This document shows, one piece after another, positions 1 to 13,190 of a stretch of 64,000 bases of DNA. Below the pieces are notes generated by a model, which worked only from the letters and a program-made list of their open reading frames with translations, did no database searches and was not told the DNA's origin. The stretch is from positions 186,001-250,000 of the forward strand of contig JAJNNX010000067.1 in the NCBI GenBank assembly GCA_023159155.1, read 5' to 3'. Every line of letters begins with the position of its first letter. The stretch's first letter is position 1. Position numbers and translations under genes: made by a program. The DNA comes from Ustulina deusta (lineage: Eukaryota; Ascomycota; Sordariomycetes; Xylariales; Xylariaceae).

Positions 1-1195
1 CAACCAAGGGCCTTGCCAAGCAGTCTGCTCAGCTCAGCCACTGTCGGATCACACTAAACCTAAAATAGTAAACCCTACCCCCCTATATATTCTTGGCTAC
101 GCCCTACTTCATAAGATGCTCACATGACTATCTAGATGTAGCTATATTTGGATAAGCAGCGGAGACCCTTGGAGCATCTATGGGAGGTATTATTTACCTC
201 GATTCCAAGTTGCCGTCACCATCCTCCGTGGTTCTTTGCCCTACGTGTAGTGTAGTGGCAGATGAAATCCAGAATCAAGTCCGGACACGATATTTCCTTA
301 CCCATGTTGCCGAATCCATCACGCTCCTGAGCCGGTTCCATCTGAGAAGGCTTGCTCACCATTGCACACTCTCGTCTATTTCATCACCAGCCAACACCCC
401 TCGACGCTATTAAGACCAATCAGCATCTTAACAATCACAGGTTGCATCACAGCCACCCTAATTGCCCTTGTGCCCTCATGCGCCGACCGATCGCCTCCAT
501 ACTTACACTACCGTATTCCAGGAACCCGTGCAGACCAGTAGGCCCATTCTTGGCAATCTAGCCGACTACATATCCTGCTTTTGTATCGGCAGACCAACAG
601 AAGGTCAGGAAGCTTTTCAATGATCAGACATGAATTGGCACCCATCGATAAGAAACTGAAACTCAGTTCCGAGCAAAACCTGAATTAGAATCTACTTTGT
701 CGTCGTCTAATTTTGCGCTGTAGGTTGTATTTGTAAACTACCGCTAAGCTCCAAGCTTGAGTTCATCTCTCTAGATGAATACTGCGATGCTCGGATCTAA
801 TAACCGCATGACATATCCAGTAGCAACGAGGAACTTCATGACATGGTATGGAGAAAAGAAATTGATCTAGAGGAAGTATACTACCTATTATTATCTCCCT
901 CTCTATACAAGTATATTATATATGTGGCCCAGGCTTATTCGCACTTAGGAAGAACAATCCACCTTGGCTACCCTACCCTTATCGCTATTTGTAACAACGA
1001 TCATTCCTAAAGCTTGAGTCATCTTCATAGCCGACTTGTGGCCGAATAAGATAAGTTATCAGTAGATTGTTTGAGGAGGGTTGATAGTATGACTTCAAAC
1101 TCCATTGCGCCATAGCTTCAACAGGAATGGTTCTACCTCCCGAGGCTTTCCTTCAAGTCGTACCTCAGACAGGTATACTTGCGAACTGATAGGAA
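1..1195. other. Gene-poor flank, nothing recognised
   Basis: Ordinary base composition, unlike the AT-rich block that follows. Short open frames such as 180-413 and 352-561 on the plus strand show no family motif, no splice-supported extension and no biased codon use. I see no RNA gene, no clear repeat and no transposon end. It may hold decayed sequence like that further right. Confidence 0.4.
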
Positions 1196-1750
1196 CTAAA
1201 CCGCAGGGGAAATCCCTGTAGATAAATCCTCTCGTAGGATGTCTGGATGCTTCTTATTTTTCTGTATCACGCGTTCCCCTGCGGCTTTCACGTCATCATA
1301 CGCAGTCCCGCCAGATCCTTCTCCAGTAAGATATACGTGGACCTTATAGCGACCTTTCTGCGCCAGTCCATCGAATAGAGCAGCGCTGAACTGGCCACTA
1401 ATATGGTCCTGGTCTCGCTGTGAAGTCCAATCAGCACTGTTGGTTGTGAACTTGTGAGGGCCCCCACTAAGTACGATGAGTGTCCGGTTAGCTTTGAATT
1501 GTTACATTTGAAGCTGTGGGGACACTAAAAGGGATCAGTACAGAACGTTGACTTGAGCACATCCAATTCTTTTGGCAGATGCGTATAGAAAATACTCGGC
1601 CAACGCCTTCAGAGTCGCTTCGGCGACTCCTAGGTTTGCAGCATCTTCAGGAAGCCTAAACTTCGCAGTATGGCCCCATATGACCCTAACACCATCAACC
1701 TCGCCCTCGTAAATCCCCTCTTTGAGACAAGGAGTGTAAGATATGTTCAA
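1196..1750 (-). pseudogene. Unrecognised protein-coding remnant or short two-exon gene
   Basis: Two minus-strand coding blocks lie close together. The upstream block (1535-1750) reads with natural-looking composition (for example VRVIWGHTAKFRLPED) but has no ATG; its open frame begins at TTG, so a 5' exon or intron border must lie further up. The downstream block (about 1196-1490) is in another frame and reads KANRTLIVLSGGPHKF, then VHVYLTGEGSGGTAYDD, ending at a TAG. Between them are a TGA and a TAA within about 45 bases. A small intron could join them, but I found no pair of good splice sites that keeps the frame, so a broken gene is equally possible. I do not recognise the family and assign no function. 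The composition is normal, so it has not been mutated like the block to its right. Confidence 0.4.
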
Positions 1751-2557
1751 GTAAAATGGGTGGCTTGTACAGAGAACGAAATAGCATAGATATCTAGCAT
1801 TAAGTAGTGTTGGCGAGCTTGAGCAGATGGAATGAAGGGCGGAGAGGAGTGCAACCGCCTGGAAAGCCCATCATCTTTATAGATCACTCAGGCGGCTACA
1901 GTGAAGCACCCGAAGCCGCTCTACCGAGATTCTTAATCTGTACTTTTCCCCCTTTCTTTCTTAATAACGTGGTCGCCGTGAGTAATCACCACGCAATGAA
2001 TGTTACGGTATTACGAAGATTTATTGGAGGAGAAGCTCCGTGGCGTTGGGTTCTGCCTTGACCAAGTCTTGTCGTGGCTGGCGGGTCGAGTACTGGCATC
2101 AACCTTCACGCCAAGCATTCCAAGGTTGTCACATGGGTAAGGCAAGCGATTACCGAAGCAACCTTGAACTGCAAAATGATATAGGCGGCAGTGAAGCGAT
2201 TCCAAGTGAATAGAACGCAAGAGAAGCAATTAACTCGCTACTATGATATGAGGCTACATTGCACAAGTGAAGACACTAGAGGAACACACGCCGTCTTCAA
2301 TTATCATGTATTACAGCTGTTGGTGGTAGTGAGAGGTTGAAAGTGTCTCTTATGTACCTCAGTTTTTCGGGAATGGGGTTTTACTATCTAGACTAGAAAT
2401 GAAGCTAACCCCTTTTAGAACCACATGCTTCCTATCCTCCCCCCACATTTTCGGAAAACTGCCCTTGGGGTTGACCATTCGCTTCTGGCTCGCTGCCACA
2501 AACAAAGCTTGGACCCAACTTCGCAACCTCACCCGATAGCCCGTCAACTGCCGACCG

Positions 2558-2833
2558 ATGATGCCAGAAGAAACGCAGTCTCGGTCCAAGTCGCCAACTT
2601 CCATCAATCCAAAGGTCATGGACTACCTTCGCATCTGGCACGAGCGGATGGCGCATGCCAACCTCAAAGCCATCGTGGTCCTCGGCCGTCAAGGGGCTAC
2701 CGGAAAGACACCTGAGGGTTTGCCCAAAGGGCCGGAGGACGACTTCGAGGGTTTGCAGCCATATATGGATCAGTTAAATTGCGACGCATGCAGGGAGATG
2801 TATGGGAATCCTGCGGGGCCTGCATCTTGGTAG
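2558..2833 (+). mobile_element. Decayed Ty1/copia fragment (GAG-pre-integrase motif)
   Basis: The open frame contains WHERMAHANLKAI, which keeps the His-x4-His spacing of the copia GAG-pre-integrase zinc domain. A Cys-x2-Cys (CDAC) follows at the expected distance, completing an HHCC pattern. The frame stops at TAG soon after, and no integrase core, reverse transcriptase or LTR can be followed on either side. It is therefore an old scrap of a copia polyprotein, not an active element. It is not RIP-mutated, unlike the copia element E inside the nest. The family assignment rests on one motif only. Confidence 0.5.
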
Positions 2834-3479
2834 CATCTGGTCTATTCATAAATCGGACGAATTCAGCAGCTCATTCCTTACCTCACGATATCGGGCCCCC
2901 TCGCCAGGCGTTCTCGAATGACATTACAATGGTCGACGCGCTACCCTTGGAGGCTGTGGAGGGCGTTGGTGTCACCTTTGTCCCAATCTAGTGCCGCTGG
3001 GGGTCGGGGACCAGCAGCAGCGGTGGCTCACCGAACCCCTTGTCCAATTTAGCCATTAAGAAAGCTCCCTCATTGCTTCAGAACCCTGGATGCTTCGTGA
3101 TTAACTCAACTTCTGTCAACGCAGGAATGTTTGAAACGACACTGGGGATAACACATTCTGATTCCCGTTAATCGTTTAGGGATTTGGCGGCATACAATCA
3201 ATTTCACTACTATTTGTTTATCCAGTCTAAAGTGCTGTAAGGTGTCTCACTTATCGCCATGGCAGCCATGATCATGCATCCGAAATACCAATAGCCTTTT
3301 ACGCTCCAGTTGTGGTAGGTGTTGTTAACTTGACATACGGTTACCGCCGAGTATTTCATGACGTTTCTGTGTCCCGCTGGTTCCTGTTTTCTATAATAAT
3401 TAGCATTGAATTATCAACTACGTATAGGTACAGGGCTTTGTGGGGAACGCCTGATGATGCATAAGGGCGCAGCTTTGGC

Positions 3480-3494
3480 CATTCGAGCCATAAT
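3480..3494. repeat. Left 15-bp target site duplication of the LINE
   Basis: CATTCGAGCCATAAT occurs here and again at 39471-39485, exactly at the outer edges of the transposon nest. A long duplication of this kind is typical of LINE target-primed insertion. The sequence just inside this copy is an ATT/ATA-rich tail, which reads as the LINE 3' tail on the minus strand. Confidence 0.85.
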
Positions 3495-4667
3495 TATTAT
3501 TATTATTTAACATTAGCGTAGGTGCCGTCCCTAGTTAGGGCTAACCACGCTTCTTAAAGCTATATATTGCAAAATTATAAAAAGTTCTATATTATTATAC
3601 ATTATATCTTAGTACTGCTCACATACCTATTTACGCTATTATAAGATCTAAGTCTATTTAACCTATCTTTGTTTTTTTTTTATATTAATTATTTTAAGTA
3701 TATTTTTATAAAAAAGTTGGGTTTTTTTACAAATATTACTTATTTTATGTTTTTGTTCTTTAAAAGTATTAAATATACTGCTTTTAATATCTAAATTAGT
3801 ATTAGCTTATATTTTTATAATTATTTATAAAAAAAAATATATTAAAAGTTTTTTTTTTATAGCTATAATAGTTATTTAAATTAATATAATAAAAACGTTT
3901 ATAATATTAAGCAAAGTTGCTATGCTTAAATTTTGCTACTAGCAGCTTATATATATATATTTTTTTTTTAAAAAAAGCTAAATATTTTGAAACTACTATA
4001 TAAGTTTTAACTCTTTTATATTTTAGCTTACTTTATATTTCTTACTAGTTTATAAACTTTTTATTTATTTATTTATTAATAAACTATTAAATTTATACTA
4101 TTATTAGTATATTTATAGCGCTTATAGCTAGTATAGCACTTTTTTTATAAGCTTATTAATAGTTTTATTATTTTTAATATTTTTATAACTTAATATTTAT
4201 TTAATAGTAATACCTAGTTTATATATTTTAGCTAGTTCTTTAAAATATATAAATTCTTTTTTTAATAATTTTAATAATTTTTTATTTAGTCTATCTATAA
4301 CTAATATATTATTTAAACAAACAAATATTTATTTGCTATGTTTAATTGCTCTTATTACTACTAGCCCTATTAGTACGCTATATACTTTAGCGTTTATTAC
4401 TTTGGTTTATAATAGCCTACTTTTACTCCTATATACTTTTCAAGTAAAACTGTTTTTTTTAATTATATAGCTTTAACTTATATTGAAAAAGTTTTGTTCT
4501 ATTAATTAAAATCTATTTAAATAAACTACTAGGTTATTAGTGTAATTTTTTTTGCTTAAGCTAATCTTAAAAAAATATAGCTTTTTTTTTATTACTTTAG
4601 TTAAGTAGTTTTATAAATAATAGTTTATTTATAGCTAGTTATATAAATATAAAAACAAACTAGTAAT
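3495..4667 (-). mobile_element. LINE 3' part (Tad1-like, minus strand, RIP-mutated)
   Basis: This is the 3' portion of a non-LTR retrotransposon whose RT domain lies in the fragments at 10323-11134 and 39386-39470. On the minus strand it should hold the region after the RT and the 3' UTR, ending at an (ATA)n tail (3495-3510) next to the 15-bp target duplication. The outermost 50 bp or so is GC-normal. From about 3545 inward the sequence is extremely AT-rich with stops in every frame, as expected after RIP. It is cut off by LTR element A at 4668; the last five bases (GTAAT) are the target duplication of A. Confidence 0.7.
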
Positions 4668-4903
4668 CATAATAATTAGTATGGTTTTAGCAAAACCTAT
4701 AAGAACTTTAGACTTATATAACAATAAAATAGAAAGTTTATATATAGACCAACCTATAACTCTACAGCTATATATATAAAATTTATATCTATTTATTTTA
4801 TAAATTTTAACTTTTTTTTTTTTTTTTTTTTTATTTAGTTTAAAGTTTTTATTTATAATATTAATAAATTAGCTATAAAAGCTTTATTTAATTAATTATA
4901 ATA
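4668..4903 (+). repeat. 5' LTR of element A
   Basis: Heavily mutated copy of the 232-237 bp LTR shared by A, B and D. It keeps the shared core AGCAAAACCTATAAGAAC and the internal T-tract. The terminal TG has been lost: it reads CA here and TA in other copies. Confidence 0.8.
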
Positions 4904-7900
4904 TTACTTTAAGCTTATTAATTATTTATTAATAAATATTTAATAAATATATATTTTTTATTTTGTTATAATTAATAAAATATAAATAAACTTTTTTTTT
5001 TAATTATATATTTAATATAAAAAATTATATATTTTATAATATAAACTTAATTTTAATATAATTTTAATAAAATTTTTAATTTTTATATTATTTAAAAATT
5101 AATAATTTATAAAAAATTTAACTTGAAATATTTTTATTTTATTTTTAGTTTTTAAACAATTAAAATAATTTTAATTTTTAAATATAACTAGCTTTTTATT
5201 ATTAAATAATTTAAAAAAAATATATATATAAAAAAAATAAAAAGTTAAAATTTAAAAAAACAAAATTTAAACTAGAACTAAAACAATTTAAAATAAATAA
5301 TATGTTTAAAAAAATATTAATAAATATCATAACAATATAAATTTATAATTTTATATGAGTTCTAATAGAATTTTTTTAATAAATAAAAAAAAATATTAAT
5401 AAATTTATTTTTATATTTAATTGTTTAGTTTAAAAATATTAATTTAGTAAATTATAATAAAAATAGAAATTATAAAACTGTTTTTATATAAACTTAAAAA
5501 AAAATTTATATAAAATTTATATAAATTTAAATATTTTTTATAAATTATTTATTAATAAAATTATTAAATTAATATATAATATTAAACAAGCTTATAAAAA
5601 CTATTAATAAATTAAACTTATTAATTTAATTAAATAAAAATCTAATTTAAATAATTAAATTTTTACCAAACCTACTTATTAATTTTTAGCAAACCTACTT
5701 ATTAATTTTTAGCTAGCTAATTTTAAAAATTTTAAAATATTTATTTTAAAATAATTAAAACAAACATTAATTATAAAAAAAAAAAAAGTTTATTAAAATA
5801 ATAAAACTTATTTTATTTATAATAAAAAAAAATATTTATTAATTAACTACTTTAATTAAAAGCTTAAAATTTTAAATATTTAATTAATAAGAAAAATCTA
5901 TAATAAAAATAACTTTAGTAGTTTATCTAATTTAAAAAATAAATAAAACTAATAAAACTTTTTTATTAGTTTTTTTATTTATTTTAATTAAAATATATAA
6001 TTAAAATAAATTCATTATTTTTTAAATATTTATTTAATTATAAATTAATAATATTAAAATAAAAACTTTAGTTTTATATGATATTAAAGTTTATATTTTT
6101 TTAATAATTAGTTATAAATTTATATAATAAATTAAATAATAATTAAAAATAAAAATAGTTTATTTAATTAAACTTTAAAAGCTTTATAATTATTAAAATA
6201 AAATAATTAGCAAAATCTATAAATATTTAATATATACTATAAAAATTAATAATTAATAATTTAAAAACTAAATATTTTAAATTATTAATTTTAGTTATAA
6301 TATTATTATTAATATTAAATAATTAATAAAATAAAATATTTTAATAAAAACTTAAAAATAATAATTAATTTACTTAAATAATCTATTTTTATTAGCTTAA
6401 TTTTTATTAATAATTATAATTAAACTTTTTAGCTATAAATAATAAAATATAAACCTAAAAATATAAAAAAATATTAATTAATATAATTAAATATTAAAAA
6501 AATATTATTAAATATTAAAATAATTATTTTAAAAATAACTAAAACTAAAAAAATGAAAAAAAAACCTAGGATTTTTAAACTTAAAATAAAAAAAGTTTAT
6601 ATAATAATTTTAAAAAAAAAAAATTTAAGTTATTATTAAAAAAATTATATAAAATCTTTAAAATTATTTTTTTTAAAATAAATAAAAATAACTATTTAAA
6701 AAAACTTTAAAAAAGCTTATTATAATTAAGTTTATAATAATTAAAAATAATTATATTAAATTATTTAAAAAAAAACTTAGAAATAATTAATATTTTATAA
6801 AAATTTTTTTTTTAAATTAATTAAGTAATACTATAAAAGATTTTTAATAATAAATTAATTTTATTTTTAAAAATTCTTTTTTTTAAATATATAAAATTAA
6901 TATAAAACTTTTTGCTTTTTTAATTATTATATTTAAAAAAATTCTTTTTAAAAAGAAAATCTAAAACTTTATTATTATTATAATTAAAATTTAATATAGT
7001 ATTAAAACTTAATAATAAAAAATATATTTTTAAGCTTTATTAATATTAAATATTTATATAATTTATTTTATTTATAAAACAATTTATAAATAAACTATTA
7101 GTTATAAACTTTATTAAATAAAATATAAACTTAAATATTATTTTTATTTTATTTATATTTAAATTTAAATTAATTAAATATAAATTTATAATTAATTATT
7201 AATAAAAAAATATATTTTTAAAAAAACTAAATTATACTAGTTTTAAATATTATTAAAATTTTTTGTTAGTTATTATTAATTATAAAATTATAATATTTTT
7301 TTTTTAAACTTATAAAAAAATATTTTAATAATAAACTTTTATTAATATATAAATTTAAAAACTTTTAAACAAGTTTACAAATCTTTATATAAATAATATT
7401 TTAATCTATTTTAAAACTAAAAAATAGTATTAAACCTATTATAAAAAAATACTTTATTATTTATATTAAACTAAATATTAAAAAAATATTAAAAAGTTTT
7501 ATTTTAATATATTTATTATTAATTATTTAAAAATAGTTATAAAAATTAAAATTAAAATTAAAATTAATTTTATAAAAATTTAAGCAATTCTAAATTAGAA
7601 CTTTAATAATTTTAAAAATATTAAATTAATTTAATTATTTTTTAAGTTTTATAATTATATTTATATATTTATTTATTATGCTAATAAAATTACTACTTTT
7701 TTAAATTAATTATTAAAAAAAATAAACTATTTATAATAGGACTAAAATAAAAATAAATTTTTAAATATATAAAACTACTAATATATAAAATATTTATTTT
7801 AGTTCTTTTTAGGCCTAGCTAACTAATATAAATAAAAATAAATATTTTATATAATATAATAATAAAATATAACTTAAAAATTTATAAAATATTTTTTTAA

Positions 7901-9264
7901 AACAATAATATTAACTAAACAAATTTATTTAATTTAAAACTATAAACTTTTAGTAATAATATAAACTTTAAAATATTATTATTTAAAGCTTTTTAAAACT
8001 AAGTTTTTTATAATAATTAATTATTAAGCTTTATTATATTTTTTAAATAAATATATTAAATTAACTTTTTAATATTAATTAAATTAAAAAAATATAATAA
8101 CTAATACTTTATTAAAAAAAATAGCTAAACTTTTTATAATTAAAACTAAAAAAACTAAAAAATAAACAATAATATTAGTTCTATTTAATAAAATATTAAG
8201 TTTAATTTTAACTATAAACTTTTTATTTAATACTTTCTAAAAAACTAACCTAATAAATTTAATTAAATAAAAAAACTAGTTATAAAATTTAAAAAATAAA
8301 AATAAAAAGCTATATATATTTAAAGTTATTTTAAATAAAACTATTTTTTTTTATATAGCTTTAATTTAAAAAGTTTATATATTCCTAATTATTATATACT
8401 AAAATTAATACAAAATAATCAAAATATTAAAATAAAAATACTATTAGTTTTACTTAAAATATAATTATAAATAATATATATATAATTATTATAACTATAA
8501 AAAAAACAAAATATTATAAAACAAAACTTTTAGCTTTTTTTATTTATTATTTATATTAGCTATAATATAATAATATATAATAATAAATAATAAAAATATA
8601 TTATTTAACTAATAAAATTATAACTAGATATAAATATTTATAAACAAGTTTAGTTGTTTAATTATAACTTTATTTAATAAAAAAATAAATATTATAAAAT
8701 TATTAGCTATATAATATTATAAAAATTTATATAGATTTTTTAGCATATTAAACATATAAATATTAAATAATATAGAACTATTTATTTCTAAATTTATAAT
8801 AATAATCAATAGTTTTATAAGTATTAAATACTGCTTTAATAGTACTTACTACTTTTAAACCTAAAAAATAATAAAATTAACTAATTAAAAACTAGACTAA
8901 TAACTCTATTTCTATATTAATAAATATTAAAATAATTAAAATATTTATTTTTTTGCTTTAAACTTTATATATGATTTTTTATAATATTTATTAATTAATA
9001 TATTACTACTAAAAATAGTAATAAAAATTAAAACATAAAACTTTTTAATAATAAATATTAATAAAATTATTATAAATTCTAATATTAAATAATAAGCGCT
9101 TAAACTAGTCCGCTAAACCTAAAATGTTTAAAAAATAGCATATAATATAGCAATTTTTATATAAAAATAATATAAGCTATAAATTAATAAAAAAAAACGC
9201 TTAATAAATTTTAAAATAAAAAATAAAGTTTTAAAAAAAAAAAAAAGCTTTATAATATAAGTAC

Positions 9265-9534
9265 TGCAGCAGGGCTGGTGCTAGCGGCCCGCTGGCAGCT
9301 GCGAATGTGACTGTACGTCAATTGTTAGCCGTATTCGGGCCGCCCGCGGCCCGAACCGGCTGATCTTCGGCTGTATTCAGAGGGTTCGAATAGCTATAAA
9401 AGCCTTCGAACTTCTCAGAGCAACACTTACTTCAGACGCATAGCATTCATACTAGTTTTTTAGTAGCAGGCGCTCTAGTTTGTTTTTTGTTGTTTTTAGT
9501 TGTTTTTGGTGTCGAGTTGCCCCGTCCTTCTTCA
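9265..9534 (+). mobile_element. Solo LTR 1, GC-normal, inside element A
   Basis: A 270-bp GC-normal island inside AT-rich sequence, starting TGCAGCAGGG and ending CCTTCTTCA, flanked by a 4-bp duplication GTAC (9261-9264 and 9535-9538). Element D lacks it at the matching place, which proves insertion. It carries a TATA box (GCTATAAAAG) in the right position for an LTR promoter. TG..CA ends, a short duplication and a TATA box fit a solo LTR best; a short non-autonomous element is the alternative. It has almost no RIP damage, so it is either younger than the RIP events or too short to be recognised. Orientation is set by the TATA box. Confidence 0.75.
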
Positions 9535-10085
9535 GTACTAACTATTAGATTAAACTTTTAATTAGTTAAACGTTTTAAAATTTTAAAAAAACAAAAATTT
9601 AGCTATATTTTTAATTTATTTAACTTTTATAAAATAAAAAACTTATTTTATACTAACTAATTATAAAAAATAAACAATAACTTTTTATTTTAATAAATCT
9701 AATTATTATTTTTAATTAAAAATATTAATAATAAAACAAAATTTAAAATTAAACAAATTAAACAATTAAAAATATATAAAAAAAATAAAAAGTTATAATA
9801 CTAAATTGCTTAAAAAAACTGCAATCTTAATAATATTTAATATATAGCTTAAAATTTTTAAAATATATTAATTAAGCTTAACTAATTTTATAAAACTTAT
9901 AAAAAAGCTTTTAGACTTTTTATAAAATTATAAAAATAAATATATATAATAATAATTAATAAATTTATAAATAATTATAAAAATAATAATAAAGCAATAT
10001 AATATAAAAAAACTATATAAACTTAATATTATTAATAATTTTAAATTAAAACTATATTTAAATTTTTAGTTTTAAAAAAAAGTAA

Positions 10086-10317
10086 TATAATAGTTAGTAT
10101 AGTTTTAGCAAAACTTATAAAAACTTTAGACCTATATAGCAATAAAATAAAAAATCTATATATAAACTAACTTATAATTTTGCAGCTATATATATAAAGT
10201 CTATATTTACCTACTTTGTAAACTCTAACTTTTTTTTTTCTTTTTTTTTTAGCTTAGAGTTTTTGTTTATAGTATTAATAAACTAGCTATAGAAGCTTTA
10301 CTTGACTGATTGTAACA
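10086..10317 (+). repeat. 3' LTR of element A
   Basis: Matches the other family LTRs across its length and ends TTGACTGATTGTAACA, keeping the terminal CA. A short purine-rich tract (AAAAAAAAGTAA) lies immediately upstream. Confidence 0.85.
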
Positions 10318-10322
10318 GTAAT

Positions 10323-11134
10323 ATTTTTATAGCTTTATTATATTTTTTTATATTTATATAAAGAAATGCTTTATAAATAAATAGTTTTTATTAATTTAGC
10401 TAAACCTAAAGCTATAGCGTTGCTTAATTAATTTAATAAAAATCTCTGCCGAAAAAATTTATAACTTAAAATATAAAATATAAAAAAAATATATTTTTTA
10501 AACAAGCAGAACTACCTATATAACTATTTGTAGCACTGTATTTATTTGCTATAACTATTATTTTATATAATAAAACAACTTTGACTTATTTTTATTTATT
10601 TTATTAAAACCTAGGTATTAAGCCTCTAGGCTATAAGTAAAGATTAATATTATATATACTATTATAGCTTTTTATATTAATTCTATTAGAAATTTTTAAG
10701 CAATATTATATAGCTTTTAAATATAGTTAGCTACTTAGGTTGCTTTTATTGCTTAGTATATAACGTAACCTTTAAACTTAAATTTTTTATTTAATAAAAT
10801 GCCTAGCTAGCATATTAACAGCTTAGCTATTTTTTTATAAGTGCTATACTAAATTAAAAAGTTATTAGTAAATTTTCTTTTTTTAAATATATTACTTTTA
10901 TTTTAGCTAAATTAAACTTAATAGTATTATTATTTCTTTATTTAATAAGCTTATATAGTTCTTTAGTTGCTTTGGTTGCTATTTTTTCTAGCGTTTTTCT
11001 AATATTTAAAATATTAATATTATTTATATAACTAAAGCACTTTTTTTTAGTCCTTAGCTGTTAGCAAATAAGTTCTATATATAATATATATAAAATAAAG
11101 GATGCTAGTAACTCTTGTAGTAATCCATACTAAA
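10323..11134 (-). mobile_element. LINE reverse transcriptase fragment (minus strand)
   Basis: Read on the minus strand from 11134 downward, this continues the RT begun in 39386-39470 once element B is removed. It shows YGLLQELLASFILYILY, the mutated form of the LINE RT block whose consensus has a G-P-Q-G-S-P core. About 45 codons on comes CFSYINNINIL, where the catalytic Y-x-D-D has become YINN (GAT to AAT, a RIP-type change), followed by the usual thumb-side stretch around NNNTIKFNLAKIKVI. There are stops and at least one frameshift. Elements A and B cut it at the two ends; 11130-11134 is B's target duplication. Confidence 0.8.
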
Positions 11135-11371
11135 TATAACGGTTAGTACAGTCTTGGCAAGACTTATAAGAACTCTAGACCTACATAGCAATAAAATAGG
11201 AAGTTTATATATAGACTAATTTATAATTTTGTAGCTATATATTCAAAGTTTATATTTACCTACTTTATAAACTTTGAATTTTTTTTTTTTTTTTTTTTTT
11301 TTTTAGTATAAAGTTTTTATTTATAATATTAATAAACTAACTATAAAAGTTTTACTTAACTAATTATAACA
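11135..11371 (+). repeat. 5' LTR of element B
   Basis: Begins TATAACGGTTAGTACAG (ancestral TG mutated to TA) and ends AATTATAACA. This is one of the best-preserved family LTRs, keeping the GTACAGTCTTGGCAAGAC stretch. Confidence 0.85.
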
Positions 11372-13025
11372 CTATTTTAAGCTTATTAATTATTTATTAA
11401 TAAATATTTAATAAATATATATTTTTTATTTTGTTATAATTAATAAAATATAAATAAAAAATTAGAACTTAAAAAAACAAAATCTAAACAATTTAAAATA
11501 AGTAATATATTAAATATTATAGCTATATAGGCTTATAATTTTATATTAGTTCTAGCAGAACTTTTTTAATAAATAAAAAAAATAAAGTATTAATTTTTTA
11601 ATATATTTATTTTAATACTTTTAAAAAATAATTATAATTTAATAATAAAAAGTATATTTAAAAATATTAATTTTAAATTTTTAAATTTTATTATTTTATT
11701 TATTTTTTATTTTATTAGTTTATTTTTTAGTACTTTAAACTTTATTTATATTAAAAAAACTAAAATATAAAAAACTAATTTTAGTAAGTTTATAAAAAAT
11801 AAAGCTTTATTTAATAATTAGGTTTATAAATTAATAAAAAAACTAAATAAAAATATTTTTTTATTTAATTAAAAAACTATTTAATAATATTACTAAAATA
11901 ATTAAGTTTTATTAATAATTTATTATAATTTTAACTAAATAATTATTATTTATAAAATATTTTAAGTTTATATATATAAAACTAATAAAAATATAAATTA
12001 TAGAACTATTTTTATATAAACTTAAAAAAGAATTTATATAAAGTTTTTATAAATTTAAATATTTTTTATAAATTATTTATTAATAAAATTATTAAATTAA
12101 ACTTATTAATTTAATTAAGTAAAAATCTAACTTAAATAATTAAAATAAGCATTAATTATAAAAAAAAAAAAACTTATTAAAATAATAAAACTTGCTTTAT
12201 TTATAAAAAATATATATATATATATATTAATTAATTGTTTTAATTAAAAGCTTAAAGTTTTAAATATTTAATTAAGAAAAAAAATCTATAATAAAAATAG
12301 CTTTAGTAGTTTATTTAATTTAAAAAATAAATAGAACTAATAAAAAAAATTTTATTAGTTTTTTTATTTATTTTAGTTAAAATATATAATTAAAACAAAT
12401 TAATTATTTTTAAAATATTTATTTAATTATAAATTAATAATATTAAAATAAAAACTTTAATTTTATATAATATTAAAACTTATATTTTTTTAATAATTAA
12501 TTATAAGTTTATATAATAAATTAAAAAATAATTTATTTGGCTAAATTTTAAAAGTTTTATAACTATTAAAATAAAATAGTTAGTAAAGTTTATAAATATT
12601 TAATATATATTATAAAAATTAAATTTTTTAAATTATTAATTTTAGTTATAATATTATTATTAATATTAAATAATTAATAAAATAAAATATTTTAATAAAA
12701 ATTTAAAAATAATAATTAATCTAGCTAAATAATCTATTTTTATTAGTTTAATTTTTGCTAATAGTTATAATTAAACTTTTTAGTTATAAATAATAAAATA
12801 TAAACCTAAAAATATAAAAAAATACTAATTAATATAATTAAGCGTTAAAAAAATATTATTAAATATTAAAATAACTTTTTAAAAATAAAACAATTAGTTT
12901 AAAAATAACTAAAACTAAAAAAACACAAAAAAAACTTAAAACTTTTAAACTTAAAATAAAAAAAGTTTATATAATAATTTAAAAAAAAAAAACCCAAGCT
13001 ACTATTAAAAAAATTATATAAAACT

Positions 13026-13190
13026 TGATAGGCATAACTATAGATATGTTAGCTATAGCTATAAACATATTTATTATGTCTATAAGTAGGTAGACGTTCT
13101 TATGATTTTATATTTAGAAAAAAAAAGATTATTTATTTATATTTTATATAATAATTATTATTTTTAATAAGTAACTAAATTGCTATAACA
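13026..13190 (+). repeat. 5' LTR of element C
   Basis: 165 bp, TG..CA, matching the split 3' LTR. It keeps TGATAGGCATAACTATAG at its start and AACTAAATTGCTATAACA at its end. Confidence 0.85.

Larger units (their letters stand above)
4668..10317 (+). mobile_element. LTR retrotransposon A (Ty3/gypsy, RIP-dead)
   Basis: Complete but dead element with LTRs at 4668-4903 and 10086-10317, flanked by the 5-bp duplication GTAAT (4663-4667 and 10318-10322). A purine-rich stretch just before the right LTR is compatible with a plus-strand polypurine tract. It is colinear with elements B and D throughout, and D keeps recognisable gag zinc knuckle, protease and RT traces, so A is placed in the same gypsy family. 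About 5.4 kb once the solo LTR at 9265-9534 is removed. All frames are closed. It is inserted in the LINE. Confidence 0.85.
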
